Of a stretch of 64,000 bases of DNA, positions 47,122 through 55,109 are shown one piece after another. A model generated the notes under the pieces. The model was given only the letters and a program-made list of their open reading frames with translations. It ran no database searches and had not been told where the DNA came from. The position numbers and the translations under genes are program-made. Location: positions 1 to 64,000 of the forward strand of contig JAJFFG010000129.1 of NCBI GenBank assembly GCA_021776825.1. The letters are read 5' to 3'. Source of the stretch: Planctomycetota bacterium (GTDB lineage: Bacteria > Planctomycetota > JAJSAM01 > JAJVHW01). Position 1 is the first letter of the stretch; each line of letters starts with the position of its first letter.

Positions 47122-49533
47122 CTACCGGTCGGCGCGTGCGTGGAACCGCTGCAGGTGCCGAAGGGACCTACGCCCCTGGCGATCGGCGCGCCGCACGAGG
47201 CGGGCACGCTGCTTCAGGTTCGTGGCGTTGCGCGCTGCGGCCATCGACTCGAGCATCGCGTACTGCGCCTTCACGGCCTTCCGGCGTTCGCGAGCGAGCC
47301 GGCGAGAGAGTTCCGCACGCTTGAACGGGGACTCGACACCACCGAGTTCCTGGGCCTGCGCGACGATGTCCGCCTGCGCCGCCAGGAGTGTGCTCGTCAA
47401 CGAGGCGAGCGTGCTCTCGTCGGAGGCGTTGCTCGTCAGACCGTCCGCGGCGGCCAGCTCGACGAGCGCCTCGCCTGCATAGGCGTGGTACTGACGGAGC
47501 GTCTCGATCTGCTCCTTGGTCCGGTCCCCGAACACGAAGTTCGGCACCTCGGCTCGGAAGCGGGAATGGACCGCGTTCAGCCGGCCGAGTGCGAGGCCGG
47601 CGTGCACGGCCGCACCGTTGTAGTACGTGTCAGCCGTGCCGTTGTCGCGCACCGGATCGTCGGACTCGATCGGGTTGGCCGCATGGGGATCGAGGGCCTC
47701 GTAGAGGTGATCGATCGCCGTGCTCAGGTACTCGCCGCCGGTCGGAGGCGGTGCTGGCGGTGTCAGGCTCCCGCCGCCGGCGTCAGCGCCGTTCGGGTTG
47801 TGGTAGTACCAGACACCATCACTGCGTCCGACGATCACGTCGGGTGCGTCGTTCGAGTCGGTGTCGAAGTCACGGATCTTCACGTCGTGGCTCGTGCCGT
47901 CCAGCAGTGACGCCGTGTAGCGATTGGGTGCGGCGTTCGGGTCCAGGTCGAGGCGGATCACCGCAAGCGGCGCCGTGCGTCCGACCGCCACGAGATCGAC
48001 GAAGCCGTCGGCGTTCATGTCGGCGAACGCGGAGCCCCACGCCTCGCCAACCTCGAACCCACCGGCGGACTCGGGGTCCATCGTCACGTGGAGAGGGGTG
48101 TTCCAGCTTCCAAACGAGCCGGACCAAACCGACACGCCGTGCCAGGAGCCGACCGCGAACCCCGCGAAGCGACGCGGAGCACCGAAGTTCGTCTCGGCGA
48201 CGCGGTCCGTCGATCCGAAGCTGAACGGGTACCGGACGTCGAGGAGGTCGACGCTTCCGTCACCGGAGTACCCACCGGCACTCCCGGTGTAGACGTACAC
48301 GGGGCGCATCGACCACGCCCCTGAGCGGTTGCTCACGAACAGATCCGTGAACCCGTCGCGATCGTGATCGTGGGCGACGAGACCGTCTACGTTGAAGGAG
48401 TCCAACGTCGCGAGGACGCGCCAGTCGCGCCCACCGTCGGGCTGCATCACGTAGAGATTCGGCCCCCCGTCGGTGGAGCGGCCGATCTGGTCCTGGTGGA
48501 CATTGCCGTCCGAGCTGGACGAGACCGCGATCCGCACTTCGTTGTTGGGGTGCAGTGGATTTGCGTGAGAGTTGAACGGTTCAGCGACCGTCGGCTGACG
48601 GAACCCGTGACGGAACGCGTTGTTCAGGACGAACAGACCCGTGCCGTCGTTGATGGCGATCTTCACGTGTTCCACGTCGCCGAGGACCAGGTCCAGGTCG
48701 CCGTCATCGTCGACGTCGATCGCGTTGCCGCCCTTGCTCCAGCGTACGTCGAGTTCCTGCGTGAGGGTGAGTTCGAGATCCGTTCCGACTCCGCCGTCGT
48801 TGCGCAGGATCTGCGCTCCGTTCGTGGTCACGTTGACGACATCGGTCAGGTCATCGCCGGTGAGCTCGGCGGCGATCAGGTACGTGGTCGGGCCACCCCG
48901 CAGTTGCACGCCGGACGGCGAGGCCCAGACTCGAAGACCGGCATCGAGCGCGAGGGTGCCCCGGATGTCGGCGTTGGTCATCGTCGCGGAGTCGCTCAGG
49001 GAGTAGTTGGGGGCATCCGAGCCACCGACAATCGCGATCCCGGAGACTGCGACGGTCTTGTTCGTCCCCGGGAACCGATCAGCAAACACCGCCTCGGCGA
49101 ACGACAGAATCACAGAGTCGCCGAGAAGGCGATCGTCGGCCAGGGTGACCGCCGCGCTCGTCGAGCCGTCTCGGTCCTTGTCACTCGCCATGGCAGTGAC
49201 CATGAGCGGGCGCGGCGTGATGTTCGTGCTCGCCGTCGACGCGGGGTTGACGAGTTCGTGCGCACCGTTGTTCGTCGCGAAGTCGAACGTGATGCTGAGG
49301 GACTTCCCGTCACCGGCGTCCCCGCCCGAGTCGAACGAGGCGGACACGACGCGTACGGTCGAACCGTCAGCATGGACCGGGTTGTTCGTGATCGTGACGA
49401 GCGACGTCGCGTCGGCGGTGCCGTCGTAGACGCGATCAGCGACGGCGAAGCGCACCTTCACGACGTCCTCGTCCGCCGCGGCGGGGCCGCCGAAAAGCAG
49501 AACCAGGACAAGCGCAACTCGGGTTGACGCCAT
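47122..49533 (-). CDS. Secreted MBG/FG-GAP protein, paralogue 2
   Basis: An 803-residue paralogue of the neighbouring giant protein. ATG 49533 opens a signal peptide (VALVLVLLFGGPAAA); ATG 49563, with a better purine-rich upstream stretch, is an alternative. It has only two MBG-like units, matching the first (ADRVYDGTADATSLV) and last (SDKDRDGSTSAAV) of paralogue 1. FG-GAP motifs follow (DVDDDGDLDLVLGD, DHDRDGFTDLFVSN, DMNADGFVDLVAVG), as does the same basic C-terminal region (MLESMAAARNATN, RARLVRRADRQGRRSL). The region after the MBG units aligns almost residue for residue with paralogue 1. It lies upstream of paralogue 1 and downstream of HEAT paralogue 2 on one strand. Confidence 0.82.
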   Translation of the reverse strand: MASTRVALVLVLLFGGPAAADEDVVKVRFAVADRVYDGTADATSLVTITNNPVHADGSTVRVVSASFDSGGDAGDGKSLSITFDFATNNGAHELVNPASTASTNITPRPLMVTAMASDKDRDGSTSAAVTLADDRLLGDSVILSFAEAVFADRFPGTNKTVAVSGIAIVGGSDAPNYSLSDSATMTNADIRGTLALDAGLRVWASPSGVQLRGGPTTYLIAAELTGDDLTDVVNVTTNGAQILRNDGGVGTDLELTLTQELDVRWSKGGNAIDVDDDGDLDLVLGDVEHVKIAINDGTGLFVLNNAFRHGFRQPTVAEPFNSHANPLHPNNEVRIAVSSSSDGNVHQDQIGRSTDGGPNLYVMQPDGGRDWRVLATLDSFNVDGLVAHDHDRDGFTDLFVSNRSGAWSMRPVYVYTGSAGGYSGDGSVDLLDVRYPFSFGSTDRVAETNFGAPRRFAGFAVGSWHGVSVWSGSFGSWNTPLHVTMDPESAGGFEVGEAWGSAFADMNADGFVDLVAVGRTAPLAVIRLDLDPNAAPNRYTASLLDGTSHDVKIRDFDTDSNDAPDVIVGRSDGVWYYHNPNGADAGGGSLTPPAPPPTGGEYLSTAIDHLYEALDPHAANPIESDDPVRDNGTADTYYNGAAVHAGLALGRLNAVHSRFRAEVPNFVFGDRTKEQIETLRQYHAYAGEALVELAAADGLTSNASDESTLASLTSTLLAAQADIVAQAQELGGVESPFKRAELSRRLARERRKAVKAQYAMLESMAAARNATNLKQRARLVRRADRQGRRSLRHLQRFHARADR

Positions 49534-49816
49534 CAGTCCTGTGTAGCCGTACTCGTGCCCCATGGGTCCCATCCCTCTCGCTACCCGGGACGATTGCCGG
49601 AGCCCTTGACGGAGCTGGCCGCGGCGCACGAATCCGGAGTCTCCTGTGCCGGATCGGAGGGAGGCCGCCACGTGTGAATATGTGGACCGCAGGTATGCGC
49701 TTTGGGAGGAATCTCAAAAAGTCTGCCGGGCTCCCGCAGCACGCAGACGCGCACACGCCGGGGACGCTGAGGGGACCGGCACCGACGTCGCAGCAGGCAA
49801 CGCGGCGCGCGTCGGA

Positions 49817-51661
49817 TCAGTGGATCGAGAGGACCTCGAGCACGGTCGGCGTGAAGACGTACCAGCTGAGGTCGGCGCCGATCGGGGCCAGGCCGTGACC
49901 CTGCGTACGATCCAGCAGCATGCCGAGTCCGACCGCCGCCATCGCGCGGGCACGCGTCGTGGCGTCGTCGTCGTCGAGCAGCGCGATCAGCGCCTCTGCG
50001 GACTCGCGCCCGCCGATGCGGCCGACGGCGACCGCCGCCGAGCCCTGCGCGTGCGAGCTCGTGCCGTCACGGACGACGTCGATCAGGATGCGGAGCGCCT
50101 CGCGGTCTCCGAGCAGGCCGAGCGCGAGAGCGGTCTCGCGCTGGAGATCCGGGTCACGCGTGTCCTCGAGAACGCTCCGAAGCGTCGGCGCGTCACGCTC
50201 GCGATCGCCGCACATGCCGAGTGCAAACGCGGCGTGCGCGCGGAGACCGGGATGACTCTTGTCGGCCACGATCTCGCGCAGGATCGGCGCCGCCTTCGGA
50301 TCGCGGGCGAGGGCTACGCCGACGCAGATCGATGCACGGAGGCGGGCGTTCCGACGGTGATCCAGATCGTCCAGCAGGCTGCGGACCGCCTCCTGTTGAC
50401 CGGCGTGACGTGAGAGCAGACCGAGGCCGATCGCCCCGAACGGGCGGACTCGGATGTTGCCCTTCTCGTACGCCCACGTGAGCGCGCGCCGCGCGCGACT
50501 TCCGCCGATGCGACCAATCGAGAGCGCCGCCATGCAGCTCGAGGCGTCGTCCTTGCTGCGATGCAGCACGTGGACGAGCACGTCGATCGTCTCCTCGTCG
50601 TCGGAGTCGGCGATGGAGCCGAGCGCGAGAATGGCCGCACGTCGCGCGTGATCCTCGCTGTCGAGTGCCACCTTGCGCAGCACGGGCAGGCTGACCGGAT
50701 CGCCGATGTGCGCGAGGGCCTGCGCTGCGTACGCGCGCCGCACGGCCTCCCGCTTCTTGCGCCGCCGCGGTCCCTGGAGCATCTCGATGAGATCGGGGAT
50801 CGTCAGTTCGCAGCGGGTCAGGCCGAGCGCGGCAACACCTGCCGCCGGGAGGTCCCAGGTCTTGCCCGCGCCGTCGGCCGTGGCCAGCAAGACGGGAACC
50901 GCCGACACGTCCTCGCGCAGGCCGAGCGCGTACACGCACATGGCGCGGAGGCGTTCGTCCTGGCGCGTGTCCGTCACGAACGCCGCGAGCGTGCGACCGA
51001 CGAGGCGCGCTCCGTCGTCGCGATTTGGCAGGAGACCGAGTCCGAGCGCGGCAGCCTCGCGGACCGACGCATGGCGATCGGGGTCCATCAGCACGCGCAG
51101 CAGCGCTTCGGCCTCCGACGGATCAGCCGACTTACCGAGCGCGATGGCGGCTCCCGAGGCGACGGAGCGATTGCGCTCCGCGAGTGCTCGATGCAGCGCG
51201 GCCTGGACCTGCGCGCGCCAGAGCTCGTCGCCCGGCTTCCTGCGGCCGACACTCGGTGTGATCGGCCCGACCGCCTGCTCCGCGACGCGCGCGCGCAGGT
51301 CGAGCAGATGCAGGCGGTTCGCGAACCACCAGCGGGCCCAGTCCACGGAGTTGAAGTCGACGACCCGAAGCCCGACGCCGCCGCGAGGCGCGCCCGGAGG
51401 CGCACGTCCCGTGGCGCCGTCCGGCGTCGTCCCGGTGTCAGGCGGCGCGGGGGGAGTCGGCGCCGGAGGCGTCGGGGCCGGGGCAGTCCCTCCCGGGGTC
51501 GTGGGACCCGCCGGTCCACTCGGGCCGCCGCCGCCCGTGGTCGGACCGCTGCTGCCGGGTCGATCGCCGGGCGGAGGCTGATACGCCCCACCGTGCGCGT
51601 GCGCGCTCGCAGCGAGCGCAGCGACGAGCACGGCAGCAAGCGCGACCGTCCGTCCGATCAT
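49817..51661 (-). CDS. Secreted HEAT-repeat protein, paralogue 2
   Basis: A 614-residue paralogue of the protein at 38737-40668. Signal peptide residues 1-22 end in AHA; the mature chain again begins at H23 with HGGAYQPPP. A Pro/Gly/Thr linker (residues 32-120) contains runs such as PAPTPPAPTPPAPP. About a dozen HEAT-like units follow (VASGAAIALGKSADPSEAE, VREAAALGLGLLPN, LQRETALALGLLGDREAL). The C-terminus is WYVFTPTVLEVLSIH, matching YLFTPTVHEILTIL of paralogue 1. A segment EGPRRRRKHDSVRRAYAAHA in paralogue 1 corresponds to QGPRRRKKREAVRRAYAAQA here. It could be the first gene of a HEAT2-MBG2-MBG1 transcript, with gaps of about 280 bases. Confidence 0.82.
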   Translation of the reverse strand: MIGRTVALAAVLVAALAASAHAHGGAYQPPPGDRPGSSGPTTGGGGPSGPAGPTTPGGTAPAPTPPAPTPPAPPDTGTTPDGATGRAPPGAPRGGVGLRVVDFNSVDWARWWFANRLHLLDLRARVAEQAVGPITPSVGRRKPGDELWRAQVQAALHRALAERNRSVASGAAIALGKSADPSEAEALLRVLMDPDRHASVREAAALGLGLLPNRDDGARLVGRTLAAFVTDTRQDERLRAMCVYALGLREDVSAVPVLLATADGAGKTWDLPAAGVAALGLTRCELTIPDLIEMLQGPRRRKKREAVRRAYAAQALAHIGDPVSLPVLRKVALDSEDHARRAAILALGSIADSDDEETIDVLVHVLHRSKDDASSCMAALSIGRIGGSRARRALTWAYEKGNIRVRPFGAIGLGLLSRHAGQQEAVRSLLDDLDHRRNARLRASICVGVALARDPKAAPILREIVADKSHPGLRAHAAFALGMCGDRERDAPTLRSVLEDTRDPDLQRETALALGLLGDREALRILIDVVRDGTSSHAQGSAAVAVGRIGGRESAEALIALLDDDDATTRARAMAAVGLGMLLDRTQGHGLAPIGADLSWYVFTPTVLEVLSIH

Positions 51662-51744
51662 TCAGTGCTCCCCGACCTCCGCGCGGCCCCCGGTGCGCGG
51701 CACGTCGAGCCTACGTCAGTGGGCCGCCCCGTCAATCGTCCCCG

Positions 51745-53049
51745 TCAGCGACTCAGACCGACACCCACGTACGTGAAGCCCTTCTCGGGCAGGCGTGCCG
51801 TGGAGTAGATGTTGCGGCCGTCGAAGACCACCGGCGCCTTCAGCAGCGACTGGATCCGATCGAAGTCGGGGTTGCGGAACTGGTTCCACTCCGTGCAGAG
51901 AACGAGCGCGTCGGCGCCGTCGAGTGCGTCGTAGTGGTTCTCGCAGTACGTCACGCGATCGCCGAAGTGGTGCACGGCTTCTTCCATGGCGACCGGGTCC
52001 GAGACGCGCACCGTCGCGCCGCGCTCGAGCAGGCCGTTGATCACGACGATTGCGGGCGCCTCGCGCATGTCGTCCGTGCGCGGCTTGAACGACAGACCCC
52101 AGACGCCGAACGTGCGGCCCGCGAGGTCCTCGTCGAAGTGCGAGCCGATCTGCCGCAGCAGCCAGCCCTTCTGGTGCTCGTTCACCTCTTCGACCGACTT
52201 CAGGATCTTCAAGCCGTAGCCGGCCTGCTCGGCGGTCTTGACGAGCGCCTTGACGTCCTTCGGGAAGCACGAGCCGCCGTACCCGATGCCCGGGAACAGG
52301 AAGCTGGGGCCGATGCGGGAGTCGAGGCCGATGCCATTGCGCACGTGGTTGACGTTGGCGCCGAGCTGCTCGCAGAGCGTAGCCATCTCGTTCATGAAGG
52401 AGATGCGCGTGGCGAGCATCGCGTTGGCCGCGTACTTCGTCAGTTCGGCGCTGGCGACGTCCATCACGAGGATCGGCTTGCCGGTGCGGACGAAGGGGCC
52501 GTAGAGCTCCTTCATGATCTCGGCGGTGCGCGGATCATCGCAGCCGATGACCACGCGGTCCGGCTTCAGGAAGTCGTCGATGGCGGCGCCTTCCTTCAGG
52601 AACTCGGGGTTGCTCACCACATCGAACGGGTGGTCGGTCTCGCTGGAGACGGCGTCGGTCACGCGACGTGCCGTGCCAACCGGCACGGTGCTCTTGTCCA
52701 CGATGACCTTGAAGCCGTTCATCGCACGCCCGATGGAGCGGGCCACGGCGAGCACAGCGGACAGGTCGGACGAGCCGTCCTCGTCCGGCGGCGTGCCGAC
52801 GGCGATGAAGCAGACCAGCGACTTCTTCACGGCCTCGTCGAGGTCTGTCGTGAACGTCAGTCGGCCCTCGGCGACATTACGCTTCACCAGCTCCTCGAGC
52901 CCGGGCTCGTAGATCGGGATGACGCCGTCGTGGAGTCCCTCGATCTTCGCGACGTCCTTGTCGACGCAGATGACGTCGTTGCCGGTCTCGGCGAAGCAGG
53001 TCCCCGCGACGAGGCCCACGTACCCAGTACCAATGATGGCGATTCGCAT
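51745..53049 (-). CDS. ugd: UDP-glucose 6-dehydrogenase
   Basis: A 434-residue enzyme that oxidises UDP-glucose to UDP-glucuronate for exopolysaccharide or envelope sugars. It has the N-terminal NAD motif IAIIGTGYVGLVAGTCFAE, then VDKSTVPVGTA and NPEFLKEGAAIDDFL. The catalytic cysteine is in GIGYGGSCFPKDVKAL (about residue 260). The C-terminal UDP-binding part has FGVWGLSFKPRTDDMREAPA. ATG 53049 has GGAGGAG 8 bases upstream; a GTG two codons earlier is possible. Related UDP-ManNAc dehydrogenases look alike, but the SCFPKD and FKPxTDDxRxxP pattern fits UDP-glucose. The neighbouring histone-like gene is upstream on the same strand, beyond a hairpin. Confidence 0.93.
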   Translation of the reverse strand: MRIAIIGTGYVGLVAGTCFAETGNDVICVDKDVAKIEGLHDGVIPIYEPGLEELVKRNVAEGRLTFTTDLDEAVKKSLVCFIAVGTPPDEDGSSDLSAVLAVARSIGRAMNGFKVIVDKSTVPVGTARRVTDAVSSETDHPFDVVSNPEFLKEGAAIDDFLKPDRVVIGCDDPRTAEIMKELYGPFVRTGKPILVMDVASAELTKYAANAMLATRISFMNEMATLCEQLGANVNHVRNGIGLDSRIGPSFLFPGIGYGGSCFPKDVKALVKTAEQAGYGLKILKSVEEVNEHQKGWLLRQIGSHFDEDLAGRTFGVWGLSFKPRTDDMREAPAIVVINGLLERGATVRVSDPVAMEEAVHHFGDRVTYCENHYDALDGADALVLCTEWNQFRNPDFDRIQSLLKAPVVFDGRNIYSTARLPEKGFTYVGVGLSR

Positions 53050-53154
53050 AGACACACTCCTCCGCGAGCGAGCCTGCGCAGCCTCCGCTCGTCCAAGCGG
53101 CGCACTTTAGCGCCGGCATTCCGTGCCTTCGCGCAAACCCGGTGCCGACACGAG

Positions 53155-53185
53155 ACGAGCCCGGCGGACGGTCCGCCGGGCTCGT
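53155..53185. terminator. Strong GC hairpin downstream of the histone-like gene
   Basis: A 15-base arm beginning ACGAGCCCGG (53155-53169) and its exact complement (53171-53185) around a single central base. The hairpin has a stem of about 13 bp. It lies 23 bases past the histone-like gene's stop and upstream of ugd, so it probably separates their transcripts. Confidence 0.75.
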
Positions 53186-53208
53186 GAGAATCTGAGGAGG
53201 ACGAGGCG

Positions 53209-53664
53209 CTACAGCCCGCGCGCCGCCATCAGCTGCCGCTCGGCCGTGACCCAGTTCTCGAACGCCTGGCCGGCCTGACGGCCGCCATCGAGCCACACCT
53301 GCTGGGCGCGGTTGCGGATCTCGTCCTGCGTCGGCAGCGAAGCAGTGACTGCAGTCGCCACCATCGTCGCGGCAGGCTTGCGCGAGGTGGCGCGCTTCGC
53401 CGCCGGCTTGCGCGTCGTCGCCGTGCGCTTCGCGGCCGTGCGCGTCGCGGGAGCCTTCTTGGCGGCGGGATTCCGGACACTGGGCTTCCGGACACTGGGC
53501 TTGCGCGTCGTGGCCGTCTTCTTCACAGCCGCCGTCTTCTTCGCGGCCGGCTTCTTGGCAGCTGCCGCCTTGACCGGAGTCTTCTTCGCCGGCGTCTTCT
53601 TGGCCGTGGCCCGCTTCGCGGTGGCGCTCTTGGCGGTGGTCTTGCCCTTCTTGGGGGTGGCCAT
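53209..53664 (-). CDS. Histone H1-like basic protein with C-terminal DUF2934-type domain
   Basis: A 151-residue protein. ATG 53664 is preceded by GGGAG at 7 bases. Residues 1-110 are a low-complexity Lys/Ala/Thr/Arg tail of AKKTPAKKTP, TTRKPSVRKPSV and AAKRATSRKPA repeats, like bacterial H1-type or KAAK DNA-binding tails. Residues 118-148 (DEIRNRAQQVWLDGGRQAG, ENWVTAERQL) fit the short DUF2934 pattern seen as I..RAYE.W...G.P.......W..AE..L. The basic tail should bind DNA without sequence preference and compact the nucleoid; the role of the small C-terminal domain is unknown. Confidence 0.75.
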   Translation of the reverse strand: MATPKKGKTTAKSATAKRATAKKTPAKKTPVKAAAAKKPAAKKTAAVKKTATTRKPSVRKPSVRNPAAKKAPATRTAAKRTATTRKPAAKRATSRKPAATMVATAVTASLPTQDEIRNRAQQVWLDGGRQAGQAFENWVTAERQLMAARGL

Positions 53665-53728
53665 CTCGAGTCTCCCTGTGTCGGCGGACCGTCGGCCCAC
53701 CGTCGGTGTCTTCTGCCCGCGACGCCGC

Positions 53729-53745
53729 CCCACGAACGTCGTGGG
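53729..53745. promoter_or_regulatory. Small inverted repeat upstream of the histone-like gene
   Basis: CCCACGA-ACG-TCGTGGG, a perfect 7-bp stem with a 3-base loop, 65-80 bases upstream of the histone-like start in a 227-base gap. It could be an operator or leader hairpin; nothing else supports this. Confidence 0.35.
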
Positions 53746-53891
53746 ATCGGTTGGCGCGGGCTTGCGCTTCGTGCCGCCTGGAAGAGGCGACTCGATGTCG
53801 TGTGTGTTGCGGGCTCAGCCCCGAACGGGGCCGCGCCGCGTGAAATCAGTTCGCGCCGTATCGGCTCGCGGGATCGTCAGCTGGCGCGGTG

Positions 53892-55109
53892 TCAGTTCGC
53901 ATACATGCGGACGTTGGTGCCGATCTCGTCGGCCATCCGGGTGCACGTTGGCAGATGCGGGTGCCGCACGACCATCCAGCCGTCGGAGAGCAGCGTCGCG
54001 CGCCAGTTCCGACGCGGCGTGCCCGGCGGCAGCAGCTCGATCGAGACGATGTGCTGACCGAACCGCGAGAGTGTGCGACGCAGTCCCTCGATGCGCTCGA
54101 TACGCCCCTCGCCGCGGGCGCGCTGGATCACCTGGGCGGCGTTGTAGCGCTTCGTCAGATCCTGTTCGATGCGTCCGTGGCAGACGGCCTCGGCCCACGC
54201 CGTGAACATGTCGGCGTCGCTCGAGTAGTTCATCATGTCGACCGAACGAGCACCCGGAGGGCGAGCGCCGATCTCACCGAACACGGCCTCGCCGTCGGCC
54301 GTGCGGAACCACTCCATGTGCGTGAAGCCGGTCTGGAAGCCCAACGCCTTCAGCACCTTGCGTCCGAGGTCCACGCCGGCTGCCAGATCCGGTGCGTGGA
54401 TGTCGCGCAGCGAGATTGTCTGCGGACTCACCCACTCGTGTGTGCGCGCGATCAGCGGGCGTGGCCGGTACCAGCTCACGTTCTCGTAGAGGATCTCGCC
54501 GTCCGAGCAGATCGTGTCGTGCGTGAACTCCTCGCCGTCGATGAACTCCTCGACGCTCACCTCGGCGACGTGGCGCGTCAGCGCGAGCACGCGGTCGAGC
54601 TCGTCCGGACCGTCCACGCGATGGGTGTCGGCGCTCCCCGCACCGGCGATCGGCTTGACGATCAGCGGATAGCCGATGCGCTCGGCGGCTGCGCGCACCT
54701 GGTCTTCGGTCGTGGCGCTGACGTGGCGCGGCGTACGCAGGCCATGGCGGTCGAGGACCTGCTTCATGACCTCCTTGTCGCGGAACGGCAGTGTCTGCTC
54801 GCAGCCGAGGCCCGGCAGTCCGAGCGCCTCGCGCAGGCGGGCGGCGAGCATCATGCCCGGCTCCCAGAGACACTCGACGCGATCGAGCCCACGCGCGCCG
54901 GCCCACTGCTGCACGGCGGCGATCGTGGCGTCTTCGTCCCAGAGGCTCGGCAGCTGCAGGTAATCGGAGAGCGCGTTGCGCGTCAGCTCCGGGAGCGCGC
55001 CGGCGGGCGAGTCGCCGATGCCGACGACCGTCGCGCCCACGGCCGCCAGGCCACGGCAGAAGAACGGCATCTCCGGCGGGTACGCCGGCGAGAGGATGAG
55101 AATCTTCAT
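53892..55109 (-). CDS. ATP-grasp ligase-like protein 1
   Basis: A 405-residue cytoplasmic protein starting in a TGATG overlap with the preceding gene. It has the N-terminal pre-ATP-grasp fold ILILSPAYPPEMPFFCRGLAAVG. The ATP-grasp core has RDKEVMKQVLDRHGLRTPRH, IVKPIAGAGSADTHRV (ATP-binding Lys and glycine-rich loop), VSVEEFIDGEEFTHD and the metal site EAVFGEIGARPPGARS. The order matches carboxylate-amine ligases such as L-amino-acid ligases, PurK or carbamoyl-phosphate-synthase-like enzymes, which activate a carboxylate as acyl-phosphate and join it to an amine. The substrate is unknown. It is clearly a paralogue of the next gene (HMEWFR and ARPPG segments). Confidence 0.83.
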   Translation of the reverse strand: MKILILSPAYPPEMPFFCRGLAAVGATVVGIGDSPAGALPELTRNALSDYLQLPSLWDEDATIAAVQQWAGARGLDRVECLWEPGMMLAARLREALGLPGLGCEQTLPFRDKEVMKQVLDRHGLRTPRHVSATTEDQVRAAAERIGYPLIVKPIAGAGSADTHRVDGPDELDRVLALTRHVAEVSVEEFIDGEEFTHDTICSDGEILYENVSWYRPRPLIARTHEWVSPQTISLRDIHAPDLAAGVDLGRKVLKALGFQTGFTHMEWFRTADGEAVFGEIGARPPGARSVDMMNYSSDADMFTAWAEAVCHGRIEQDLTKRYNAAQVIQRARGEGRIERIEGLRRTLSRFGQHIVSIELLPPGTPRRNWRATLLSDGWMVVRHPHLPTCTRMADEIGTNVRMYAN

